Below, piece after piece: positions 23,767 to 30,155 of a stretch of DNA of 30,155 bases. Under the pieces are notes generated by a model. It saw only the letters and a program-made list of their open reading frames with translations, was not told where the DNA came from and searched no databases. The position numbers and the translations under genes are program-made. Numbering within the stretch: the stretch's first letter is position 1; each line of letters opens with the position of its first letter. The stretch is from a virus: positions 1 through 30,155 of IMG/VR virus record IMGVR_UViG_3300042472_000089. One strand, given 5' to 3'.

Positions 23767-24531
23767 CTAATTTTCTGACAACTTATCTTCAAGGTGTTTG
23801 TACAACTCTAAACCTTCATCTGACTGAAAGTATGAAGACAGTACATAAAGTGCATCCTCTCCAAATGGAACGGTAAGCAACTTCTTTTTATTGTCCTTGA
23901 AATTAAAGTATATCTCTTTTTTATTGTTCTTGTAAATCAAATAGCCATCAGATATTGCTCTTGCAGCTATATTGTTGATTCTTAGTGATGGGTCATTAAC
24001 AGCCTCCATAAATTCTTGAGGATAACGCTTTGCAAATAACATTACGTCTCTCTTTAATTCAGTAGTCTTCATTGACTCAACATTTGATCCCATTAACAAA
24101 CGAGCGACAGACTCTAGTACTGATATATCTAAGTCTCTAGCTGCTATCTGTGCGTCAAGCTGATCGTATAGCATAGTAACGTCTTCCTGTGCGTCTTTTT
24201 CATTGTCAAACTCATAGAATTCAGTTCCATTTCCTGGATGATAATATAAGAATTCCTGTAATACAGGATTTGTCTTTGGTACATTTAAAACACCGTCCTC
24301 AAATACAACTGGCTCTAATATAACGTTTTGATCTTGATCATCCTGAAAAGGAGTCTTTGAATTTCTTGCGTATCTAAGCGGATAGTTTATGTTTGTCTCT
24401 TCATCAAAATAAAGGAGCCTCTTTCTTGGGCTGTCTTTTGATGCTATGTAATAACTTAAGGGAGTTGTATCACTCTTTAATAAATAGATTCTGTCCTTAG
24501 ACTCTAATTTTACTCTTTTAATTGTTTCCAT
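23767..24531 (-). CDS. Conserved hypothetical protein downstream of the capsid gene, 254 aa
   Basis: The protein contains LLKSDTTPLSYYIASKDSPR, the segment NVILEPVVFEDGVLNVPKTN, then PVLQEFLYYHPGNG and a late FKDNKKKLLTVPFGEDALYV. This order is familiar from capsid regions of Bacteroidota phages, but I know no function. It is charged, mixed helix and strand, without signal peptide or membrane segment. It begins 22 bases past the U-tract of the capsid terminator and no TAnnTTTG box precedes it, so it may depend on read-through. A capsid-associated or head-assembly role is inferred from position only. Confidence 0.75.
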   Translation of the reverse strand: METIKRVKLESKDRIYLLKSDTTPLSYYIASKDSPRKRLLYFDEETNINYPLRYARNSKTPFQDDQDQNVILEPVVFEDGVLNVPKTNPVLQEFLYYHPGNGTEFYEFDNEKDAQEDVTMLYDQLDAQIAARDLDISVLESVARLLMGSNVESMKTTELKRDVMLFAKRYPQEFMEAVNDPSLRINNIAARAISDGYLIYKNNKKEIYFNFKDNKKKLLTVPFGEDALYVLSSYFQSDEGLELYKHLEDKLSEN

Positions 24532-24553
24532 TTTATATAATTTAATTTATTTT

Positions 24554-24588
24554 AAAAAAAATAGAGAGGGACATCAGTGTCCCTCTCT
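24554..24588 (-). terminator. Strong intrinsic terminator after the major capsid gene
   Basis: On the minus strand AGAGAGGGACA pairs perfectly with TGTCCCTCTCT (11 bp, 24578-24588 with 24563-24573) around the tetraloop CTGA, followed by an A and eight U. It is 14 bases past the capsid stop codon. Confidence 0.92.
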
Positions 24589-24601
24589 TGATTTAATCCT
24601 A

Positions 24602-26017
24602 TTACTTGAATAAGAAGAAGTTGTTTGCACCTAGTGTACACAAAGCTCTTTCAGACAAGAAGTGAACCTCCATTGCATCTAAATCGCTTGTTGCAGCACC
24701 ACCTGCTGAACCTGTCATCCAAGTCTTGTAACGTCTGTCTTCAGTTTCAGATGCACGGTAACGCACGTGTAAGAACGGTCGTCTTGCATTTTTACCTAGA
24801 ACTTGATCGTATACATTCATCGTACCAGCTGGAACTAAAACACCATTGATGTTACCAGCAACAAGACCACCACGAAGTGTAGCATCGTTTAAGTATTTCC
24901 AGTCAGTCTTGTAAAACTCATAACCTCTCTTGAATCCAGAGAAACCTAAGTTTAACGCCATCTCCTCAGAATTATCAAACAAACCGAAAGAAGTTCCACC
25001 TGCTCCATAAGCATTTTGTGAAGCTAACATATCATCGATGTCGAATGAGAATTGACGATTTAAGAACAATGCGTTTTCAGCAATAGCTCCTTGCTTGTCA
25101 AGACGTTGTACAATTGAATCAAAATCAGACAATGCAGTTGGATTACCTCCAGACCATACATTACCACGACTTTCAATAGCACTGAACATACCTTGAGTAC
25201 CAGCAGCTACAGCTAAAGTAGATCCACCTGGGTAAGCAGCACCATTAAGTGCAGTAGCAGCTCCAGAACCTGATTCAGCAGGAACTCCTTCAACCATTGC
25301 CATCTCTAGATAATCTTCAAAACGTAGACGAGTCTCATGCTCTGACTTGATGTACCATAAGTATCCAGTTGCTCCATTTTCCGTAGTTACTTCAACCCAT
25401 CCAACTTGTGCCATATCAGAACCTGAAACAGCATACTTATCTTTAATGATAATTGGCTTATTGTCAAAGAATAAATCTTGTGATTCGTTGCTTCCTGCCA
25501 TTCCACCTTCACCTTTTCTAAATTCTGAACCATATACAAAAGCAATGACATCAGTGGTAGGGTTAGCAAATCCAGGACTTGTTGCTGAGTAATAAGCAAC
25601 AGTAAACTGATCTGCGTTAGGTATTGCAGTAATAATACCTTTTTCTAACTTATTATTAGAAGCTGAAGATAATATAACTGTTTGACCAAGACGGAATACA
25701 TGTGTACCAGTACCAATGTCAAATGTTTGCAATCCTGTTGCAACAGCTCCTGTTACAGATACACCAGTATATTTTGTATGTAAACGACCTTGTTCTGCCC
25801 ACTTGATCATGTCAGAGTTAGAAGGAAGTTCTGCACCAACCATACGTAAGAATGATGCGATTGATCTATTACCGTAACGCTCAAATTCTTGCTCATATGT
25901 ATCAGGTAGATACTGATTCAAGAATTGAAAGTTTGTAATATAATTTGTAGGCAATGTTGCCTTTACTGAGCTAGGAGTAATCGCTACCCCTGGACTCGCT
26001 GCTATTGATCCAGCCAT
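24602..26017 (-). CDS. Major capsid protein, 471 aa
   Basis: The protein is Ala/Gly-rich and balanced in charge, with an N-arm (ITNFQFLNQYLPDTYEQEFE) followed by RYGNRSIASFLRMVGAELPS and SDMIKWAEQGRLH. The C-terminal part has SEEMALNLGFSGFKRGYEFY, NGVLVPAGTMNVYDQVLGKN and RRPFLHVRYRASETEDRRYK. This matches the HK97-fold capsid proteins I associate with crAss-like and related Bacteroidota phages, and the length is normal. It follows the scaffold-like gene by five bases and ends in a very strong terminator, as expected for the most expressed virion gene. The ATG at 26017 has an A-rich leader and no Shine-Dalgarno sequence. Confidence 0.85.
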   Translation of the reverse strand: MAGSIAASPGVAITPSSVKATLPTNYITNFQFLNQYLPDTYEQEFERYGNRSIASFLRMVGAELPSNSDMIKWAEQGRLHTKYTGVSVTGAVATGLQTFDIGTGTHVFRLGQTVILSSASNNKLEKGIITAIPNADQFTVAYYSATSPGFANPTTDVIAFVYGSEFRKGEGGMAGSNESQDLFFDNKPIIIKDKYAVSGSDMAQVGWVEVTTENGATGYLWYIKSEHETRLRFEDYLEMAMVEGVPAESGSGAATALNGAAYPGGSTLAVAAGTQGMFSAIESRGNVWSGGNPTALSDFDSIVQRLDKQGAIAENALFLNRQFSFDIDDMLASQNAYGAGGTSFGLFDNSEEMALNLGFSGFKRGYEFYKTDWKYLNDATLRGGLVAGNINGVLVPAGTMNVYDQVLGKNARRPFLHVRYRASETEDRRYKTWMTGSAGGAATSDLDAMEVHFLSERALCTLGANNFFLFK

Positions 26018-26022
26018 AATTT

Positions 26023-27102
26023 CTAAGTTTTATTGTTTCTAATTACTAATCTATTTCCACGATCCGCTTCTACCGATCTTACCTGAAACCCTTGAGGAGG
26101 TGTTATAGACGTTGCATTACGAGTCATATCTATATTTTTAGACTCTCTTGCAACACCTTCTACCGCTTCAGATTTACCTTTTTCATAAAAGAATTTGGCA
26201 AACTTCTCTGGGTTAGAGGCAACAGCTATAGAACGATGGAACATCTCAGCGTCTTGTAGGTAGCCATCATCATTTAAAAACTTGTTTATAAAGTTCTTTA
26301 ATGTAGACTGCTCCTTCAATAGTTCTTGTGATTCAGCTGGCTTGTAAACTAACTTCTTGTCTTCGTCTATACTAAACTTGAAACCTTCAAATTTGTCAGA
26401 AAACAATTCATTTGTTTTATCAGCAAAATACTTAGATCTACGCTCCTGGTCCTGCTCGCTTGCAGTTGTGGTTTCTCTATATTCCTTGTAAGCTCTATAA
26501 GCATCTTTTTCTTCTTGTGGAACAAAAGAATCACCTGACTCAAGTGGCACTTTGTACTGTTCTTTTAAGTTGTTAAAATACTCTTTAGCTTTGGCAAGCT
26601 CTTTTTTCTTTGCTACTTGTTTTCTTTTTACGTCTTTTTCATCATCAAAATCCTCATCAAAAGAGAACTTGTTTTGAATCTCCCAACGAACATCATCAGA
26701 GTCTAGCTCCTTGTTTTGTTCTTTATAAAAATCAAAAAGCAAAGTGTCTTGGTCCATTGAATCATAATCTTTACTAAGATTCATAAAATCATTTATCCCT
26801 CGACCTGTTTCTTTTTTATACTTCAAGAATGCTGAAACATCTTCAGGTAGTTCTTCATTTACCTGTCTTTGTTCCCATATATCATCAAGAGATGATATCT
26901 CCTTGTTGTATCTTTTTCCTAAGTAAGATATGATTTTATTTTCATCAATATCTGCCTCAGGAACTTCTGCAATATTCACTTGCTCTTGTGGTTCACTTGT
27001 AGGGTTTAATTTCTCTTCGTGTTCCTTGAGCAATTTTTCTTCAATCTCAACTGCTGACTTTTCTTCAAACTCAACAGCTCTTACTTTAAATTCACCTTCC
27101 AT
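26023..27102 (-). CDS. Capsid scaffolding-like protein, 359 aa
   Basis: The protein is highly charged and acidic (Glu/Asp/Lys-rich), with coiled-coil-like stretches (KRKQVAKKKELAKAKEYFNN) near residues 157-180, no hydrophobic core pattern and no enzymatic motif. These features, and its place directly upstream of the capsid gene, are those of phage scaffolding proteins that guide procapsid assembly. There is no visible protease motif. The ATG lies 21 bases after a TAnnTTTG box, so scaffold and capsid probably share one transcript ending at the strong terminator. Confidence 0.75.
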   Translation of the reverse strand: MEGEFKVRAVEFEEKSAVEIEEKLLKEHEEKLNPTSEPQEQVNIAEVPEADIDENKIISYLGKRYNKEISSLDDIWEQRQVNEELPEDVSAFLKYKKETGRGINDFMNLSKDYDSMDQDTLLFDFYKEQNKELDSDDVRWEIQNKFSFDEDFDDEKDVKRKQVAKKKELAKAKEYFNNLKEQYKVPLESGDSFVPQEEKDAYRAYKEYRETTTASEQDQERRSKYFADKTNELFSDKFEGFKFSIDEDKKLVYKPAESQELLKEQSTLKNFINKFLNDDGYLQDAEMFHRSIAVASNPEKFAKFFYEKGKSEAVEGVARESKNIDMTRNATSITPPQGFQVRSVEADRGNRLVIRNNKT

Positions 27103-27123
27103 TTTATTTAATTTAATATTTTA

Positions 27124-27131
27124 CAAAGTTA
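27124..27131 (-). promoter_or_regulatory. -7 box TAACTTTG for the scaffold-capsid transcript
   Basis: TAACTTTG on the minus strand matches TAnnTTTG. It overlaps the TAA stop of the 104-aa gene and lies 21 bases before the scaffold ATG. No -33 TTG is visible. It is identical in sequence to the box before the internal-protein cassette. Confidence 0.6.
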
Positions 27132-27443
27132 CAATTTTTTTTTCTTCTTTGTTTTTAAGGCTATTGGAATAGTTAGTCCAGCATTAAAATCATAATTTAA
27201 TGGTGATCCCGTATCCTTACTTAAACCTCCTCCAAAAGACAAATTACTATTATTAATCGGTACATTATATGTTGCATTAATCCTACTACCCATACCACCC
27301 TTATAAAAAGATGTGTTTAGATTTGCTGATAATTTATTGTTTTGTAACCCTAATCCTAAATCTACAAAGTCATTATTGCCAATTATATTAGGAGTCAATC
27401 TCAATGGATCTTTTGTTGTTGTTTTAATTGTTCTTTTATTCAT
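27129..27443 (-). CDS. Small beta-rich hypothetical protein between portal and scaffold, 104 aa
   Basis: After a basic N-terminus (MNKRTIKTTTKDPLRL) the protein is built of alternating polar/hydrophobic strands rich in Gly, Asn and Ser (LGLGLQNNKLSANLNTSFY, SRINATYNVPI, SNLSFGGGL, YDFNAGLTIPIAL), like a fragment of a beta-barrel or beta-sheet stack, and ends in KTKKKKKL. There is no signal peptide. I do not recognise the family. It begins two bases after the portal stop and its own stop overlaps the scaffold promoter. A minor head protein is possible from position. Confidence 0.7.
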   Translation of the reverse strand: MNKRTIKTTTKDPLRLTPNIIGNNDFVDLGLGLQNNKLSANLNTSFYKGGMGSRINATYNVPINNSNLSFGGGLSKDTGSPLNYDFNAGLTIPIALKTKKKKKL

Positions 27444-27445
27444 TA

Positions 27446-29875
27446 TTATCTAGGATTAAAAGATTCTAAATCAAATCCATCCAACGAATCTTCAGTACTC
27501 TCAAAATCAATTGGAGGTAAGTTATTTTTTCTTTGGTTAATCAATTCAGACTGTCTAGTGGCTTGAAGATCAACTCTTTTATCTTTAGCCTTCTCTTTAT
27601 CTTTGTCTCTATTCAACATACCATCAACCTCTATTCCTTTTAGTTGCATGTTATACTGAAATTCTAACTCCATCAAGCTTCTCTTAGCTTCAACCTCAGC
27701 CTGCATTGTTTTTATAGCGTAGTTTGCTTCAGCCTCTTTTAATTGCATCTTAGCTTGTGCCTCAATCTGGAATAGCTGTGCCTTCTGTTCAGCCGCCATT
27801 TGTTGTGACTGCATGTTCATCTGGCTTTGCATTTGCATCTCTTCTTGTTTCTGCTTCTGCTGTGCCTCCATTCTTTTTCTACGCTTAACCTTAAGCATTT
27901 CATTTGCTAGCTTCATGTTATTGATCATTCTAATGTCAATAGCATCTTCTAAGTCAATTGTTTGCTGTTGTAGTGCAATCTGTATATTCTTCTCTAGGTT
28001 TAGTTTTTGTTCTTCGTCTGGAGATATCTCTATAAATATTCCAAAATCATGTAGATATAAGTCCTTTATCTCATCAAGAATTCCAACGTTATACTTTCCT
28101 ATCTGCATAGAGAACTCCTCAACAAAGTCAGAGTACTCAAGTATGTCTCCAATTCTTAATGATATACAAGTTGCCAATCTTTTTGTTATAGATAGACCAG
28201 CCTCTAGTATGTGTCTTGTTGCTGTATTGGAACTTAATGCTGCCATCTTCTGTATTCCAACTAGTGCATCTGGATTAGGTGTTGACCCATCCCTAGCCTC
28301 ATTTATTCCAGTAACATCACGAATCATGCTTAAGTTATGATTGTAGTTACCAATAAGTGCAGCCATCTTAGACTGACCACTATTTGTATTTAACTCCTGA
28401 ATAGGGATTCTAGCATTATTGAAATCACCATCCTGCGTATAACTTCTTCCTATTACACTACCAGTTTGGAAGTACATCTTTAATGCATCTTCTGGATTGT
28501 ATGCTGCACCTGTACCCAAGTCAACTTCATTTATTCCGTCAGCGTCAATAAAGACTCCATCTGGAACAATTCTAGCCATTACCTGTTGTAACTTAAGGTG
28601 TGTTAGTTGTATCTGATCTGCAAATGGTATCATTCTCTTAACAAGAGACTCAACATTTCCTTTGTACATTCTAGGTGCGTATGCGATATAATTAGGCATT
28701 GCGTTCTGTGAAGCTGACTTTGGTCGGACCATGTTTTTCATCATCTCCCACTTTATCATCTTGTTAGACCCACCAACTAATATACCATCGTACCACACAT
28801 CCTTAACAGACTCTATCTTCTCGTACATCATCCCTTCCTCAACTGGAGGATTAAATGATGAATCTTTTCTTATTACCTTTTCGCCACCGTTCTCTAATAT
28901 TTTTTTCTTCCAAACAAACTTCATGTCTGTCTTGTAGTTAACATAAAGAAGTGTTACTACTTCATTTAAAAAAGCATCGTCCTGATACGTTTTTATTATT
29001 GGAAAATAATCATACCAAGCAGAACTAGCGTTTCTTATCTCAGTTAATTCTTCATCTGTTAAGTTTGGATTAATCTTTCTTAGTTCAGTATAATGAACCA
29101 TCTTTACCTCTCCGAAATAGTAACAGTCAGAAAAATCAGGTCTTTCAGTGTAGCTATGTATCCAATTAGCAGGGTCTACATACTCAACGTTTACGCCATC
29201 ATTAATCAAAAATGAATGCTTTACTACGCCAAGTCCAATTGTAGTCATGTCGTAGTCAATAAGGCTTCTTGTTTCTGAATACTCGTTCATCTTAAGTATA
29301 GTATCTATTGCCATTTCTTCCGCAATTTCAATGCTAGGCTTATACTTAAGTTGCATGTACAACGATAATTCCTCATCGTTTTCTGGTAATTCATTTGGGT
29401 CAACATTAAATGCATCAACTCCAAACTCAGACTTAGTTAGATTAAGGAAGTCTTTTGCGATCATGTCTGACTCGATCATGTCCTGAAACATATTCTTGTG
29501 TTCAGCAGACATAACATCTTGAGCCTCAGCCTTAATTGTAAACAGTCTGTCAGACATTCCGTTAACAACAATATCAACAAACTTCGGAATAATAGGTATT
29601 GGCGACCAGTCAAGATTTAAGTGAGACAGGTCTCCATCTATAGATAGCTCGTTTTTATATTTTTGAATTGGTTGTTCACCCCTAGCGTATAATCTAAGTG
29701 AATGATAATTACCCCATTGATTGTAGAACCTACAACTATTTGTATTTTTTTTAAACCACTCCCCCTCAATCGCCTTTGCTACCTTTAAGCCATATTCAAT
29801 TGTTGCTTTTTCTTCATCGGTTGCGTTCTGATTTGGGAATGATCGTTGTTGTATTAAAACTGATGGTTTATCCAT
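27446..29875 (-). CDS. Portal protein, 809 aa
   Basis: The region around residues 55-110 (YARGEQPIQKYKNELSIDGD, SHLNLDWSPIPIIPKFVDIV) is the pattern I know from crAss-like portal proteins. The middle carries clip/stem-like sequence (VESLVKRMIPFADQIQLTHL, NYNHNLSMIRDVTGINEARD). Residues about 660-790 are a long Gln/Met/Glu/Lys-rich helix (RRKRMEAQQKQKQEEMQMQS onward), fitting an extended C-terminal helical barrel, and the C-terminus is acidic. The portal forms the dodecameric DNA gate at one capsid vertex. The ATG overlaps the stop of the probable terminase gene (TAATG), the common terminase-portal order. Confidence 0.88.
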   Translation of the reverse strand: MDKPSVLIQQRSFPNQNATDEEKATIEYGLKVAKAIEGEWFKKNTNSCRFYNQWGNYHSLRLYARGEQPIQKYKNELSIDGDLSHLNLDWSPIPIIPKFVDIVVNGMSDRLFTIKAEAQDVMSAEHKNMFQDMIESDMIAKDFLNLTKSEFGVDAFNVDPNELPENDEELSLYMQLKYKPSIEIAEEMAIDTILKMNEYSETRSLIDYDMTTIGLGVVKHSFLINDGVNVEYVDPANWIHSYTERPDFSDCYYFGEVKMVHYTELRKINPNLTDEELTEIRNASSAWYDYFPIIKTYQDDAFLNEVVTLLYVNYKTDMKFVWKKKILENGGEKVIRKDSSFNPPVEEGMMYEKIESVKDVWYDGILVGGSNKMIKWEMMKNMVRPKSASQNAMPNYIAYAPRMYKGNVESLVKRMIPFADQIQLTHLKLQQVMARIVPDGVFIDADGINEVDLGTGAAYNPEDALKMYFQTGSVIGRSYTQDGDFNNARIPIQELNTNSGQSKMAALIGNYNHNLSMIRDVTGINEARDGSTPNPDALVGIQKMAALSSNTATRHILEAGLSITKRLATCISLRIGDILEYSDFVEEFSMQIGKYNVGILDEIKDLYLHDFGIFIEISPDEEQKLNLEKNIQIALQQQTIDLEDAIDIRMINNMKLANEMLKVKRRKRMEAQQKQKQEEMQMQSQMNMQSQQMAAEQKAQLFQIEAQAKMQLKEAEANYAIKTMQAEVEAKRSLMELEFQYNMQLKGIEVDGMLNRDKDKEKAKDKRVDLQATRQSELINQRKNNLPPIDFESTEDSLDGFDLESFNPR

Positions 29876-30155
29876 TATTTTTTTATTTCGCTTCGGTTGC
29901 CTGTATTATCGTATCTTGCAAATTTAATACTTATTTTTGTATTTGTTTTCTCTTGATTAACGATGTACTTTTTTGTAGACATAATTGCAAGACCAGAACT
30001 AATTGAGGCATCGTGCTTTGTTCTGTTGTTTATATCAAACCTAGCCCAGTCTTCAAGAGTCTTTGTAAAATACATCGACCCCATAGAATCTTGGTCACGG
30101 TATGTACCCTCAATGTCCATGCCCACGTACTCTTCAATGTAAGAGCCAATAGCTG
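29875..30155 (-). CDS. terL: Probable terminase large subunit, C-terminal fragment (partial)
   Basis: Ninety-two residues and a stop are visible; the frame is open to the right edge, with no ATG there (a GTG at 30126 is internal). The visible end includes IEEYVGMDIEGTYRDQDSMG, YFTKTLEDWARFDINNRTKH and DASISSGLAIM, which resembles the C-terminal end of phage terminase large subunits after the nuclease core. No ATPase or nuclease motif falls inside the window. Identity rests mainly on its position directly upstream of, and overlapping with, the portal gene. It could be another head gene. Confidence 0.6.
   Translation of the reverse strand, partial: AIGSYIEEYVGMDIEGTYRDQDSMGSMYFTKTLEDWARFDINNRTKHDASISSGLAIMSTKKYIVNQEKTNTKISIKFARYDNTGNRSEIKK

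Noticed and set aside
27813-28340. 175-residue plus-strand frame (Cys/Ser/Phe-rich) opposite the portal
   Set aside because: It is antisense to the portal's Gln/Met/Glu-rich helix, which explains its Cys, Phe and Ile composition.
29919-29926. TAAATTTG box 44 bases before the portal ATG
   Set aside because: It lies inside the probable terminase coding sequence; a single match in AT-rich coding DNA is not enough.
30126-30126. Start of an 83-residue gene at GTG 30126
   Set aside because: The frame stays open upstream to the window edge, so this is an internal Val codon of a longer gene.

Overview
The window is a gene-dense, AT-rich stretch of a tailed-phage genome in which every gene I can support lies on the minus strand, so transcription runs from right to left. 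The order is terminase end, portal, small protein, scaffold, major capsid protein (MCP), two small head-region proteins, two connector/ring proteins, a giant nozzle ('muzzle') protein, a modular fibre, a glycosyltransferase, more tail or virion proteins, and then three putative internal (ejected) proteins. This is the layout of a podovirus of the crAss-like (Crassvirales) type or a close relative. The host is probably a member of Bacteroidota: promoter-like boxes fit the Bacteroidota -7 consensus TAnnTTTG, start codons have A-rich leaders rather than Shine-Dalgarno sequences, and the nozzle carries a BACON-like C-terminal domain. Family assignments come from recognising protein sequence patterns, not from a search.

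Right part (about 22.6-30.2 kb) is the head module. It holds the C-terminus of a probable terminase large subunit, an 809-aa portal, a 104-aa beta-rich protein, an acidic scaffold-like protein, the MCP and a strong terminator. A 254-aa conserved protein and a 96-aa protein with its own promoter and terminator follow, then the first connector/ring gene.

Middle part (about 13-22.7 kb) is the tail and appendage module. It holds a second ring protein, the 1346-aa nozzle, an approximately 876-aa fibre made of repeated Cys-containing modules joined by poly-Thr linkers, a DxD glycosyltransferase whose gene overlaps the fibre gene by four bases, a conserved 240-aa virion protein and a GNAT-like protein.

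Left part (1-13 kb) is an ejection-protein cassette that looks positionally like T7 genes 14-15-16. It holds a 213-aa Ala-rich protein ending in a calcium-loop-like DxDxDG motif, a 468-aa protein, and one continuous open reading frame of at least 3642 codons that runs off the left edge. The visible part of this giant protein holds repeats, hydrophobic segments, a zincin HExxH domain and two domains typical of phage 'polyvalent' proteins, with a recurring KIKFxK linker motif near domain borders.

There is no intergenic stretch over 300 bases; the largest gaps are about 70 bases and contain terminators and promoters. I saw no tRNA, CRISPR, insertion sequence, integrase or lysis gene. The most interesting points are the fibre with mucin-like linkers beside a glycosyltransferase, the giant polyvalent protein, and the readable promoter/terminator punctuation of the late operon.
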